Origin: Pseudomonas lalucatii
GTDB taxonomy: Bacteria; Pseudomonadota; Gammaproteobacteria; Pseudomonadales; Pseudomonadaceae
DNA: 64,000 nt
Reading direction: 5' to 3'
Assembly: GCF_018398425.1 (NCBI RefSeq)
Contig: NZ_JADPMV010000001.1
Coordinates: 1,736,001 to 1,800,000 of the forward strand
Part shown: positions 19,620 to 28,795 of the stretch, piece after piece
Numbering within the stretch: the first letter of the stretch is position 1
How the letters are laid out: every line of letters begins with the position of its first letter
The notes under the pieces: model-generated
Told to the model about the DNA's origin: nothing
The model's database searches: none
What the model saw: the letters and a program-made list of their open reading frames with translations, nothing else
Position numbers and translations under genes: made by a program

Positions 19620-20672
19620 ATGATCCGCAATAAAGCCCAGTTACTCGTCGCAGTGGGCCTGGCATTCATCTGCTCCACCAGCCAGGCCGCCAGTTACAGC
19701 TATAACGTACCGACCTCGGTGCCCGAGGGCAGCTTCTTCTTCAACAACTTTCTCCAGCGTTTCGCCGACAATGCCGCCCTGCTCACCGACGACAGCGTGA
19801 AGATCCGCCCCATCGGCGCCGGCGTCGTGGTGCCTGCGCTGCAGGTCTACGAATCGGTGCAAAGCGGCGTGCTCAAGGCCGGCCACTCGACTCCCACTTA
19901 CCTGGTCAACCAGGACCCGCTGAACAACGTCTTCGCCGGCTTTCCCGGCGGCATGTCCGGCGAGGAAACCATCAGTTGGCTGTACGAGGGCAATGGCCTA
20001 CAACACCTGCAAGCTTTCCGTGAGAAGAACATGGGCCTGCACAGCCTGGTAGTGGGCGTCGGCAGCACCGAAGTGCTGGCCCATGCCAACAAGAAGATTC
20101 AGCGCCTGGAGGACTTCAAGGGCCTCAAGTACCGCACCGCAGGGGCCTGGGCCGAGGTCATCCAGCAGGTCGGTGCCGCGCCGACGGTGGTGCCGCCGGG
20201 CGAGATCTACACCCTGCTGCAGCGCAAGGGCGTGGATGCGGTCGAGTGGGCTACCCCCGGCGCCAACCTCAACGAAGGCTTCCATGAGGTGGCTCCCTAT
20301 CTGGTGACGCCCGGCGTCCACCAACCCTCCTTCGTCTGGGAGTTCTTCATGACCGTCGAGAGCTGGAACGCCATCGATGAAACGACCCGGGCCAAGCTGG
20401 AGGAGGCCGCCAAACTCACCACCCTGCAGAGCTACTTCCATTTCCTCGACAGCGACATGAAGGCGATGGACAGCTACCGCGCAGCGGGTATCGAGATCAT
20501 CCAGCTGGACAAGGACGTCATCGACGACCTCGCCACGCGCGGCAACCGCTTGATGGCCGACAAGATCGCCGCGCGCAAGGCCGACGACATCGACGCCAAG
20601 GCGATCTTCAAGGACTACAGCGATTACATGCAGCGCTGGTCGAAGAACTCCTCCTACCTCTACCGCCACTGA
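19620..20672 (+). CDS. TRAP transporter substrate-binding protein (DctP family)
   Basis: A 350-residue periplasmic protein with a signal peptide (residues 1-23, ending SQAA). DctP features include the LKYRTAGAWAEVIQQVGAAP region with the substrate-carboxylate arginine and the GVDAVEWATPGAN hinge. It probably binds a hydroxyproline or related carboxylate for the permease encoded next. The stop is followed by a long hairpin. Confidence 0.87.
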   Translation: MIRNKAQLLVAVGLAFICSTSQAASYSYNVPTSVPEGSFFFNNFLQRFADNAALLTDDSVKIRPIGAGVVVPALQVYESVQSGVLKAGHSTPTYLVNQDPLNNVFAGFPGGMSGEETISWLYEGNGLQHLQAFREKNMGLHSLVVGVGSTEVLAHANKKIQRLEDFKGLKYRTAGAWAEVIQQVGAAPTVVPPGEIYTLLQRKGVDAVEWATPGANLNEGFHEVAPYLVTPGVHQPSFVWEFFMTVESWNAIDETTRAKLEEAAKLTTLQSYFHFLDSDMKAMDSYRAAGIEIIQLDKDVIDDLATRGNRLMADKIAARKADDIDAKAIFKDYSDYMQRWSKNSSYLYRH

Positions 20673-20680
20673 TCGTGAAG

Positions 20681-20708
20681 GCGAGGCGGCCACCCGGCCG
20701 CCACGCCC
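20681..20708 (+). other. Intercistronic hairpin after the TRAP binding-protein gene
   Basis: Stem GGCGaGGCGGCC / GGCCGCCaCGCC with loop ACCC and no T-run, between the binding protein and the small permease. Same position as the hairpin after the ABC binding protein. Confidence 0.6.
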
Positions 20709-20719
20709 GGGAGACCGAT

Positions 20720-21226
20720 ATGAAAGGCAAATGGTACGGCCTGCCCGCTATCGCGCTGCTCTGGGTGGCGGCGGCGATGGCCCTGCTGCTGGTGCTGGCG
20801 ATGATCTACGAGGTCTTCTCGCGCTATGTGCTCAATGCCCCGACCCTGTGGGCCTTCGACATTTCCTACATGCTCAATGGTGCCCTGTTCATCCTCGGCT
20901 GCGCCTATGCGCTGAAGGAAGAGGCCCATGTGCGCATCGATTTTCTTGCCAGCCGGCTCAAGCCGGCCTGGCAACGGCGGATCAACGCGGCCTTCTACCT
21001 CTGCCTGCTCGCGCCGGCCCTCGGCGGCCTGACCTGGGTCGCCAGCCGCCGCACCCTGCATGCCTTCGCCAGCGGCGAGGTGGAGCACGTCAGCCCCTGG
21101 GCGCCGCTGATGTGGCCGTTCTATTCGGCCCTGGCCATCGGCCTCGCGGCATTGACCCTGCAGGTAGCGATCGACGCCGTACTGTTCCTGACCGACCGCA
21201 AGCATCCCGGCAGCAAGGAAACCTGA
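20720..21226 (+). CDS. TRAP transporter small permease (DctQ family)
   Basis: A 168-residue membrane protein with four predicted helices. The ATG at 20720 gives the first helix directly (GLPAIALLWVAAAMALLLVL). DctQ marks are FSRYVLNAPTLWAFDISYML and EEAHVRIDFL. Works with the large permease 3 bases downstream. Confidence 0.87.
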   Translation: MKGKWYGLPAIALLWVAAAMALLLVLAMIYEVFSRYVLNAPTLWAFDISYMLNGALFILGCAYALKEEAHVRIDFLASRLKPAWQRRINAAFYLCLLAPALGGLTWVASRRTLHAFASGEVEHVSPWAPLMWPFYSALAIGLAALTLQVAIDAVLFLTDRKHPGSKET

Positions 21227-21229
21227 ACG

Positions 21230-22540
21230 ATGATGGCCTATGTTCCCCTGCTGATGTTCTGCCTGCTGTTCGTCTTCGTCTTCCTCGGCATTCCGGTGTC
21301 CTTCTCGCTGATCGCCACCTCGTTCCTGTTCGGCATGCTGTTCTTCGGCGACACCATCTTCCAGCAGATGTACGGCTCGCTGCTGCAGGCTTCGACGAAC
21401 TTCACCCTGTCGGCCATCCCGCTGTTCGTCCTGATGGGCGCGATTCTCGAGCAGACCGGCCTGGCCCGGCGCCTGTACAACGCCCTGCAGCTCTGGCTCG
21501 GCGGCTTCTCCGGCGGCCTGGCCATCTCCACCATGCTGATGTGCGGCATCTTCGCCGCCGCCTCGGGCATCGTCGGCGCGGTGGAAATCGTGGTCGGCTT
21601 GATGGCCATTCCGGCCATGACCAAGTACCGCTATGACCGTTCGCTGATCAGCGGCACCATCTGCGCCGGCGGCTCGCTCGGCACCATCATTCCGCCTTCG
21701 GTGATAGTCGTGGTGTACGCCTCCATGGCCCAGCTCTCGATCGGCCAGCTGTTCGCCGCCACGCTGATTCCCGGCCTGCTGATGATGGCGCTGTTCCTGC
21801 TGTATATCGGCGTCGCCTGCTGGCTGAGGCCGGCCCTGGCACCCGCGGTGGCGGAGATGCGCCAGGTGGCGCTGACGGAAAAGCTCAGGATCACCCTCAA
21901 GGCCCTGGTGCCGCCTTTCCTGCTGATCGCCGCGGTGCTCGGCTCGATGCTGATGGGCATCGCTTCGCCCACCGAATCGGCGGCGGTCGGGGCCTTCGGT
22001 GCGGCGCTGCTGGCCCTGTGCTTCGGCGAGCTGAGCCTGGCGCGGCTGGGCGAGGCGCTGGTCTCGACCGTCAGGATCACCGCGATGATCATGCTCATCG
22101 TGGTCGGCGGCACGCTGTTCACCGCGATATTCGCCATCAGTGGCGGTGGCTGGGCGCTCGCCGAGTTCATCCAGGAGCTGGCCCTGAGCCCCTACTGGCT
22201 GATCTTCGCGCTGCTGCTGATCGTTCTGCTGGCCGGCATGGTGCTGGACTGGATTTCCATCGTGCTGATCTTCGTGCCGATCTTCACCCCACTGATCAAG
22301 CTCGCCGGTATCGACCCGGTCTGGTTCGCGGTGATGTTCATGGTGGTGATCCAGACCTCCTACCTGACCCCGCCGATGGCGCCTTCGATCTTCTACCTGA
22401 AATCCATCGCGCCCCCCGATTTCGGCTACGGCCACATGTACCGCGGCGTGATCCCATTCATCCTGATCCAGTTGCTGCTGTTCCTGATCATCCTGCTGCT
22501 ACCGGGGCTGGCGACCTGGCTGCCGCGACAACTGTTCTAG
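21230..22540 (+). CDS. TRAP transporter large permease (DctM family)
   Basis: A 436-residue protein with roughly a dozen hydrophobic segments and DctM signatures: SAIPLFVLMGAILEQTGLA, GGSLGTIIPPSVIVVVYA and TSYLTPPMAPSIFYLK. It is the ion-coupled transport channel of the TRAP system. Confidence 0.9.
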   Translation: MMAYVPLLMFCLLFVFVFLGIPVSFSLIATSFLFGMLFFGDTIFQQMYGSLLQASTNFTLSAIPLFVLMGAILEQTGLARRLYNALQLWLGGFSGGLAISTMLMCGIFAAASGIVGAVEIVVGLMAIPAMTKYRYDRSLISGTICAGGSLGTIIPPSVIVVVYASMAQLSIGQLFAATLIPGLLMMALFLLYIGVACWLRPALAPAVAEMRQVALTEKLRITLKALVPPFLLIAAVLGSMLMGIASPTESAAVGAFGAALLALCFGELSLARLGEALVSTVRITAMIMLIVVGGTLFTAIFAISGGGWALAEFIQELALSPYWLIFALLLIVLLAGMVLDWISIVLIFVPIFTPLIKLAGIDPVWFAVMFMVVIQTSYLTPPMAPSIFYLKSIAPPDFGYGHMYRGVIPFILIQLLLFLIILLLPGLATWLPRQLF

Positions 22541-22567
22541 TCCCCCCGTCATTTCAAGGAGCCCTGC

Positions 22568-24151
22568 ATGCCCATTATCCTCGGCCACAACTCTATCGGC
22601 GGTGCCCGTAGCGCCGCCGGCAACGTGCACCTGCACAGCCTCGATGCCAGCAGCGGCGAGGCCCTGCCCTATGAATTCATCCAGGCCACCCCGGCCGAGG
22701 TAGATGCCGCCGCCCGCGCCGCAGCCGCGGCCTACCCGCTGTTTCGCAGCTTGGCGGCCGAGCGCCGCGCCGAGTTCCTCGACGCCATCGCCGACGAGAT
22801 CGACGCCCTGGGCGAGGACTTCGTCGCCCTGGTGTGCCGCGAGACCGCCCTGTCGGCGGCGCGTATCCAGGGCGAGCGCGGCCGCACCAGCAACCAGATG
22901 CGCCTGTTCGCCCAGGTGCTGCGCCGTGGCGACTTCCATGGCGCGCGCATCGACCGCGCGCTGCCCGAGCGCCAGCCGCTGCCACGCCCGGACCTGCGTC
23001 AGTACCGCATCGGCCTGGGGCCGGTGGCGGTGTTCGGCGCCAGCAATTTTCCCCTGGCCTTCTCCACCGCCGGCGGCGACACCGCCGCGGCCCTGGCGGC
23101 CGGCTGTCCGGTGGTGTTCAAGGCCCACAGCGGGCACATGGCTACCGCCGAATGCATGGCCGACGCACTGCTCCGCGCCGCCGAGAAGACCGGGATGCCG
23201 AAAGGGGTGTTCAACATGATCTACGGCAACACGGTCGGCGCCGACCTGGTCAGGCACCCGGCGATCCAGGCGGTCGGCTTCACCGGCTCGCTCAGGGGCG
23301 GCCGGGCGCTGTGCGACCTGGCCGCGGCGCGTCCCCAGCCGATCCCGGTGTTCGCCGAGATGTCCAGCATCAACCCGGTGGTGCTGCTGCCGGCGGCGCT
23401 GAAGAGCCGCGGCGTGCAGATCGCCAGCGAGCTGAGCGGCTCGGTGCTGCTCGGCTGCGGGCAGTTCTGCACCAGCCCGGGCCTGGTGCTTGGCGTGCGT
23501 TCGGCGGAGTTCAGCGCGTTCGTCCAGGAGTTCGCCGCCAGGATGGCCGCGCAGCCGGCCCAGACCATGCTCAACGCCGGCACCCTGCAGAGCTACGCCG
23601 CCGGCCTGGAGCGGCTGCACGCGCACCCGGGCATCCGCCACCTGGCAGGTAGTGCACAGACGGGGCAGCAGGCCCGGCCGCAGCTGTTCCAGGCCGACGC
23701 CCGCCTGCTGCTGGAGGGCGACGCGCTGCTCCAGGAAGAGGTGTTCGGGCCGGCCACGGTGCTGGTCGAGGTCGCCGATCAGACCGAAATGGAGCGGGCG
23801 CTGCATGGCCTGCACGGCCAGCTCACCGCCACCCTGATCGCCGAACCGGCGGACCTGGATGGCTGCGCCGGGCTGCTGGCGCTGCTCGAGCAGAAGGCCG
23901 GGCGCCTGCTGCTCAACGGCTACCCGACCGAGGTCGAGGTGTGTGACGCCATGGTCCACGGCGGCCCCTACCCGGCCACCTCCGACCCTCGCGGTACCTC
24001 GGTGGGCAGCGCGGCCATCGAGCGCTTCCTGCGCCCGGTCTGCTACCAGAACTGCCCCGACGCGCTGCTGCCGCCGGCGCTGCAGAATGCCAACCCCCTG
24101 GGCATCGCCCGCCTGGTGGACGGTGAGACCACGCGGCAAGCCCTGCCCTGA
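22568..24151 (+). CDS. alpha-Ketoglutarate semialdehyde (2,5-dioxovalerate) dehydrogenase
   Basis: A 527-residue aldehyde dehydrogenase of the ketoglutarate-semialdehyde clade: cofactor motif GASNFPLAFSTAGGDTAAAL, PVFAEMSSINPVVLLP, and catalytic Cys301 in LGCGQFCTSPG. It would oxidise alpha-ketoglutarate semialdehyde to alpha-ketoglutarate, finishing the 4-hydroxyproline route. Preceded by an AAGGAG site 5 bases from the ATG and closed by a strong terminator. Confidence 0.88.
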   Translation: MPIILGHNSIGGARSAAGNVHLHSLDASSGEALPYEFIQATPAEVDAAARAAAAAYPLFRSLAAERRAEFLDAIADEIDALGEDFVALVCRETALSAARIQGERGRTSNQMRLFAQVLRRGDFHGARIDRALPERQPLPRPDLRQYRIGLGPVAVFGASNFPLAFSTAGGDTAAALAAGCPVVFKAHSGHMATAECMADALLRAAEKTGMPKGVFNMIYGNTVGADLVRHPAIQAVGFTGSLRGGRALCDLAAARPQPIPVFAEMSSINPVVLLPAALKSRGVQIASELSGSVLLGCGQFCTSPGLVLGVRSAEFSAFVQEFAARMAAQPAQTMLNAGTLQSYAAGLERLHAHPGIRHLAGSAQTGQQARPQLFQADARLLLEGDALLQEEVFGPATVLVEVADQTEMERALHGLHGQLTATLIAEPADLDGCAGLLALLEQKAGRLLLNGYPTEVEVCDAMVHGGPYPATSDPRGTSVGSAAIERFLRPVCYQNCPDALLPPALQNANPLGIARLVDGETTRQALP

Positions 24152-24184
24152 AAGCTGTCGGCCAGGTCCCAGGGTTGCTGTCTT

Positions 24185-24213
24185 GCCCCGGCTTATCGAG
24201 CCGGGGCTTTTTT
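24185..24213 (+). terminator. Intrinsic terminator of the deaminase-TRAP-dehydrogenase operon
   Basis: Stem GCCCCGGC / GCCGGGGC with a 7-base loop followed by six T residues. Confidence 0.9.
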
Positions 24214-24244
24214 ATCGAGGCTTCGCGGTTATAACCCTACGGTT

Positions 24245-25252
24245 CTACCCGAGGATCAACGCCTTGAGGTCGTCATAGAGGGCCTGGGGAATCTGCACGC
24301 CCTGCTCGGCGCTGCGCGCCCGGGCCTGGTAGCGGCGCTGCGAAGGCAGGCGCGCGCCCTGGCCCTGGATGCTGGCGAACAGGCTCTCGGCGCGCCCCAG
24401 GTGGCTGTCGGCGTCCTCGCCGAGAAAGCGCCGCGGGTCCAGGGCGATGATCAGTTCGCCATGATAGGGCGAGGACCGGCTGCCGGCGTCGAATGCCAGG
24501 GACTCGGCGCTGGTCAGGTCGCCGATCAGCGGCCCGGCGATCAGCTCGACCATGGCCGCCAAAGCCGAGCCCTTGTGCCCGCCGAAGGTCAGCATGGCGC
24601 CGTTGAGCACGGCGGCGGCATCGGTGCTGGGCTGACCCTGGGCATCGATGCCCCAGCCCAGGGGAATCGGCTGGCCGGCACGGCGGTGCAGCTCGATGTC
24701 GCCGCGGGCGATGGCGCTGGTGGCGAAGTCGAAGATAAAGGGCTGACGGCCCGAACGCGGCCAGCCGAAGGCGATCGGGTTGGTGCCGAACACCGGCTGG
24801 GTGCCGCCGGCCGGCGCCACCCAGGCATGGCTGGGGGTGCAGGCCAGGGCCACCAGGCCGGCGTCGGTCAGGGCCTCGATCTCCACCCACAGGGCGGAGA
24901 AATGCACGCAGCGGTTGATCGCCAGGGCGGCGATGCCGCAGTCGCGGGTCTTGGCCAGCAACGCCGGCAGGCCGGCCTGGAAGGCCAGCTGGGAGAAGCC
25001 GCCGCGGGCATCGACGCGGACGATCGCCGGGGCCTGGTCGAACACCTGCGGCTCGGCATCGGCCACCACCTTGCCGGCCTTGAGCGAGCTGACGCAACCG
25101 AGCAGCCGGTACAGGCCATGGGAGGCGCAACCGTCGCGCTCCCCGGCCAGCACCGTGGCCGTCACCGCCTGCACGTGGGGCTCGCTGAAGCCATTGCTGC
25201 GCAGGATGTCCTGCGCCAGTTCGCGCGCTTGTTCCAGGGTCAATCGAATCAC
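24245..25252 (-). CDS. delta1-Pyrroline-2-carboxylate reductase (malate/L-lactate dehydrogenase family)
   Basis: A 335-residue member of the Ldh2/MDH2 family with CASHGLYRLLG, the central INRCVHFSALW and TNPIAFGWP, and TFGGHKGSALAAMVELIAG. Members in hydroxyproline loci reduce delta1-pyrroline-2-carboxylate, the product of both 3-hydroxyproline dehydratases, to L-proline. It is transcribed convergently to the catabolic operon. Confidence 0.85.
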   Translation of the reverse strand: MIRLTLEQARELAQDILRSNGFSEPHVQAVTATVLAGERDGCASHGLYRLLGCVSSLKAGKVVADAEPQVFDQAPAIVRVDARGGFSQLAFQAGLPALLAKTRDCGIAALAINRCVHFSALWVEIEALTDAGLVALACTPSHAWVAPAGGTQPVFGTNPIAFGWPRSGRQPFIFDFATSAIARGDIELHRRAGQPIPLGWGIDAQGQPSTDAAAVLNGAMLTFGGHKGSALAAMVELIAGPLIGDLTSAESLAFDAGSRSSPYHGELIIALDPRRFLGEDADSHLGRAESLFASIQGQGARLPSQRRYQARARSAEQGVQIPQALYDDLKALILG

Positions 25253-25353
25253 GGTGCGGCTCCTCTACTAACCAACGGCTAGGGTGGCGCCTCGGGCCTG
25301 CACCGGCTTGAGTCGTTTAGCCGGGGAATCTGACGAATTCGGCACAACCTCGT

Positions 25354-25827
25354 TCAGGCGAACTGCCCGCGCATCCAGGCCAGGTACTCGGCCGCAGCGG
25401 CCTCGCCCTCGTTCGGCGCCCAGGGCGCCCGCTCGCCCTCGCCGACCGGGCGGTAGGGCCCGGCCTTGCACTCGAACAGGATGCTGTCGGCCTGCAGCAC
25501 CACCAGGGCATGGAACACCCCGGGCGGCAGGTCGACGCCGACGCAGTCGCCGCCGGCCTGCAGCAGCTGCTTGTCGCGCAGCTCGCCGTTGTCGTCGAAG
25601 ATCAGCAGGCCCAGGCGCCCCTTGAGCACCAGCAGGGCCTCGGCCTTGTCCGCCGCCAGGTGGCGGTGCGGCGGGATATAGGTATCCGGCTGCAGGCCCA
25701 CGGCCATGCGGTGGCAGGGCTCCTCCATCTGGTGGAAGTTGTGGTGCTGGCGCTGGCGCGGGTTGGCCGCGGCCTGCGCGGCCAGTTCGCCGAACAGCCG
25801 TTGATCGAGCAGGCGTGGCGCGCTCAT
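25354..25827 (-). CDS. WbuC-family cupin metalloprotein
   Basis: A 157-residue cupin with candidate metal ligands in YIPPHRHLAADKAEALLVL (the usual HxH...E arrangement) and in PPGVFHALVVL. Matches the WbuC family, whose function is unknown even where it sits beside O-antigen genes; no such genes are near here. It starts 4 bases after the end of the hpt-like gene, so the two are probably cotranscribed. Confidence 0.8.
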   Translation of the reverse strand: MSAPRLLDQRLFGELAAQAAANPRQRQHHNFHQMEEPCHRMAVGLQPDTYIPPHRHLAADKAEALLVLKGRLGLLIFDDNGELRDKQLLQAGGDCVGVDLPPGVFHALVVLQADSILFECKAGPYRPVGEGERAPWAPNEGEAAAAEYLAWMRGQFA

Positions 25828-25830
25828 GGC

Positions 25831-26388
25831 TTACAGGCCCTTGACCGCATAGATGCCGGCGGCGTTGCGCCAGTAGCCCTTGTAGTCCATGCCGTAGCCG
25901 AAGATGTAGCGGTCGATGCACGGCAGGCCGACGTAATCGGCCTTGAGGTCCGGGCGCGCCTTGCGCTCGTGGTCCTTGTCGATCAGCACCGCGGTGTGCA
26001 CCGCGCTGGCGCCGGCGTGACGGCAGAAGTCGATGATGGCGCCGAGGGTGTGGCCCTCGTCGAGGATGTCGTCGATGATCAGCACGTCGCGGTCGATGAA
26101 GGAGATTTCCGGCTTGGCCTTCCAGAACAGCTCGCCGCCGCTGGTCTCGTTGCGGTAGCGGGTGGCGTGCAGGTAGGACAGTTCCAGGGGGAAGTCGAGC
26201 TTGGGCAGCAGCTTGCCGGAGAAGATCAGGCCGCCGTTCATCACGCAGAACACCACCGGGTTGCGCTCGGCCAGCTGGTCGTTGATGGCCGCGGCGACCC
26301 GGTCGATGGCCGCTTCCACTTCGGCTTCGGTGTACAGGCAGTCGGCTTCCGCCATGACTTGGCGAATGTGCGCGAGATCGGCGGGCAT
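25831..26388 (-). CDS. hpt: Hypoxanthine-guanine phosphoribosyltransferase
   Basis: A 185-residue purine salvage enzyme. The ATG at 26388 is preferred over an upstream in-frame start that would add 71 unrelated residues. The PRPP-binding motif is DVLIIDDILDEGHTLGA (DD-x-x-x-x-GxT), with MNGGLIFSGKLL as the flexible PPi loop and KGYWRNAAGIYAVKGL at the end. Divergent from upp across ~260 bases. Confidence 0.88.
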   Translation of the reverse strand: MPADLAHIRQVMAEADCLYTEAEVEAAIDRVAAAINDQLAERNPVVFCVMNGGLIFSGKLLPKLDFPLELSYLHATRYRNETSGGELFWKAKPEISFIDRDVLIIDDILDEGHTLGAIIDFCRHAGASAVHTAVLIDKDHERKARPDLKADYVGLPCIDRYIFGYGMDYKGYWRNAAGIYAVKGL

Positions 26389-26647
26389 GGTGCTTCCTCT
26401 TGAGTGAAGGGCCCTGCGCGAGGCAGAGAACCTGATCGGGTCGTCAAAATAAAAGTCGGCAAAGGTACGCATCCGGCCGCCGCGGGGCAAGCCCTGGCGG
26501 ACAAACGCGGCCACCCGGCCGTCTATCTCGGCGAACAGGCGGATATTAAACGCAATCCCCCGGCAATACTCGACATGGCGCGCCCCACTTGGCCGGCGCA
26601 ATGCTTTACTCTAGCGCCATTTTTCGCCAGTCCGCCGGAGAGCCCGC

Positions 26648-27286
26648 ATGCCCATCCTCGAGATCCGCCACCCGCTGATCCGCCACAAGCTCGGTCTGAT
26701 GCGCCGCGCCGACATCAGCACGAAGAACTTCCGCGAACTGGCCCAGGAAGTCGGCGCCCTGCTGACCTACGAGGCGACCCAGGACCTGCCCCTGGAGAAC
26801 TACGAGGTCCAGGGCTGGGCCGGCACCGTGCAGGTGGAGAAGATCGCCGGCAAGAAGATCACCGTGGTGCCGATCCTGCGGGCCGGCATCGGCATGCTCG
26901 ACGGCGTGCTCAGCCTGATTCCCGGGGCCAAGGTCAGCGCCGTGGGCGTGGCGCGCAACGAGCAGACCCTGCAGGCGCACACCTACCTGGAGAAGCTCGC
27001 GCCGGAGATCGACGAGCGCCTGGCGCTGATCATCGACCCGATGCTCGCCACCGGCGGCTCCATGGTCGCCACCATCGACCTGCTGAAGAAGGCCGGCTGC
27101 AAGGAGATCCGCGCCATGGTGCTGGTCGCCGCGCCGGAGGGCATCAAGGCGGTGGCCGATGCCCACCCGGACGTGACCATCTTCACCGCCTCCATCGACG
27201 AGCGCCTGAACGAGCACGGCTACATCATTCCCGGCCTGGGCGATGCCGGCGACAAGATCTTCGGCACCAAGCAGAAGGACGCCTGA
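26648..27286 (+). CDS. upp: Uracil phosphoribosyltransferase
   Basis: A 212-residue UPRT converting uracil and PRPP to UMP. Clear motifs: [20 protein letters not shown], the PRPP loop [17 protein letters not shown], and the C-terminal uracil-binding [17 protein letters not shown]. Strong GGAG site before the ATG. Next gene is the uracil permease, 2 bases away. Confidence 0.96.
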   Translation: MPILEIRHPLIRHKLGLMRRADISTKNFRELAQEVGALLTYEATQDLPLENYEVQGWAGTVQVEKIAGKKITVVPILRAGIGMLDGVLSLIPGAKVSAVGVARNEQTLQAHTYLEKLAPEIDERLALIIDPMLATGGSMVATIDLLKKAGCKEIRAMVLVAAPEGIKAVADAHPDVTIFTASIDERLNEHGYIIPGLGDAGDKIFGTKQKDA

Positions 27287-27288
27287 GC

Positions 27289-28551
27289 ATGCAGGACCAC
27301 ATGCAGGACCCGACCTGGCGCCAGGCCCTGGCCGGCTCGCAGATGCTCTTCGTGGCCTTCGGCGCCCTGGTGCTGATGCCGCTGATCACCGGCATGGACC
27401 CCAACGTGGCGCTGTTCACCGCCGGCCTCGGCACCCTGATCTTCCAGCTGGTGACCAAGAACCAGGTGCCGGTGTTCCTCGCCTCCAGCTTCGCCTTCAT
27501 CGCCCCCATCCTGGCGGCGAAAAGCGACTTCGGCCTGCCGGCGACCCTCGGCGGCCTGGTCGCCGCCGGCGTCATGTACATGCTGCTGGCCGGCGCGGTG
27601 CGCCTGAAGGGCACCGGCTTCATCGACCGCCTGCTGCCGCCGGTGGTGATCGGTCCGGTGATCATGGCCATCGGCCTGGGCCTGGCGCCGGTGGCGGCGA
27701 ACATGGCGATGGGCAAGGCCGGCGATGCCAGCGTGCAACTGGTGCCCTATGACACGGCGCTGATGATCTCCCTGCCGGCGCTGCTCACCACCCTGATCGT
27801 CGCGGTGATCGGCCGCGGCCTGTTCCGCCTGATCCCGATCCTCTGCGGCGTCGCCGTGGGCTACGCCCTGGCGGTGCTGCTCGGCGTGGTCGAGTTCGCC
27901 GCGGTGGCCGCCGCGCCCTGGCTGGCGGTGCCGAACTTCGTCGCCCCGGAACTGCACTGGGGAGCGATCCTGTTCATCCTGCCGGTGGCCATCGCCCCGG
28001 CCATCGAGCACATCGGCGACGTGCTGGCGATCGGCACGGTGACCGGCAAGAACTACCTGAAGAAGCCCGGCCTGCACCGCACCCTGCTCGGCGACGGCCT
28101 GGCCACCTCGGCCGCCGGCCTGCTCGGCGGCCCGCCCAACACCACCTACTCGGAAGTCACCGGCGCGGTGATGCTGACCAAGAACTTCAACCCCAAGGTG
28201 ATGGTCTGGGCCGCGCTGATCGCCATGGCCCTGGCCTTCATCGGCAAGTTCGGTGCGGCGCTGCAGAGCATCCCGGTGCCGGTGATGGGCGGCATCCTCT
28301 GCCTGCTGTTCGGCTCCATCGCGGTGGTCGGCCTCAACACCCTGATCCGTCACCAGGTCGACCTGTCCGAGGCGCGCAACCTGGTGATCGTCGCGGTGAC
28401 CCTGGTGTTCGGCATCGGCGGCATGGTCATCGGCGCCGGCGACGTCAGTCTCAAGGGCATCTCCCTGTGCGGCATAGTCGCCATCCTGCTCAACCTGTTG
28501 CTGCCCGGCGGCCAAGGCTGGCGCAGCAAGGCGCTGAGCGAAGAACGCTGA
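27289..28551 (+). CDS. uraA: Uracil:proton symporter (NCS2 family)
   Basis: A 420-residue NCS2 transporter with about 14 hydrophobic segments; signatures VFLASSFAFIAPI, LPVAIAPAIEHIGDVLAIG and LLGGPPNTTYSEVTGAVMLT. Start taken at the ATG 2 bases after upp; an ATG four codons later is also possible. Forms a uracil uptake and salvage pair with upp. Confidence 0.94.
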   Translation: MQDHMQDPTWRQALAGSQMLFVAFGALVLMPLITGMDPNVALFTAGLGTLIFQLVTKNQVPVFLASSFAFIAPILAAKSDFGLPATLGGLVAAGVMYMLLAGAVRLKGTGFIDRLLPPVVIGPVIMAIGLGLAPVAANMAMGKAGDASVQLVPYDTALMISLPALLTTLIVAVIGRGLFRLIPILCGVAVGYALAVLLGVVEFAAVAAAPWLAVPNFVAPELHWGAILFILPVAIAPAIEHIGDVLAIGTVTGKNYLKKPGLHRTLLGDGLATSAAGLLGGPPNTTYSEVTGAVMLTKNFNPKVMVWAALIAMALAFIGKFGAALQSIPVPVMGGILCLLFGSIAVVGLNTLIRHQVDLSEARNLVIVAVTLVFGIGGMVIGAGDVSLKGISLCGIVAILLNLLLPGGQGWRSKALSEER

Positions 28552-28555
28552 AAAC

Positions 28556-28745
28556 TACTGCACTCGGCTATGCGGCGTTGAAACGTAGCGCAGCGGAGTA
28601 ACAGCCGAAGGCTGGCCCGTAGGGCGAACGAAGTGAGTCAATCAGACCCAGAATGCTCATGGACTCCAGTCCATTGCGCTTCTTCGCCTGACTTCGCCTT
28701 GCCTAGCCTTCGCTCGCTAGGTTTTCAAACCGTCTGGTAACTATC
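28556..28745. repeat. Intergenic repeat-like element after uraA
   Basis: About 190 bases without a gene, starting CTACTGCACTCGGCTATGCG and containing short inverted stretches (CGCAGCGGAGTAACAGCCG, CGAACGAAGTGAGTC, TAGCCTTCGCTCGCTAG). I recognise the opening as that of an intergenic element recurring in Pseudomonas genomes; only one copy is in this window. Confidence 0.4.
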
Positions 28746-28750
28746 CAATA

Positions 28751-28776
28751 GAAAGCCCCGCCAAGGCGGGGCTTTC
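28751..28776. terminator. Bidirectional intrinsic terminator
   Basis: Perfect 12-bp stem GAAAGCCCCGCC / GGCGGGGCTTTC with a 2-base loop, symmetrical A/T flanks. Serves the convergent uraA and MFS genes. Confidence 0.88.
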
Positions 28777-28795
28777 TTAATTGTCGCGACGGAAC

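Noticed and set aside
20660..22435. A 591-codon minus-strand frame opposite the TRAP permeases
   Set aside because: Low-complexity His/Gln/Asp composition; the plus strand encodes clear DctQ and DctM proteins.
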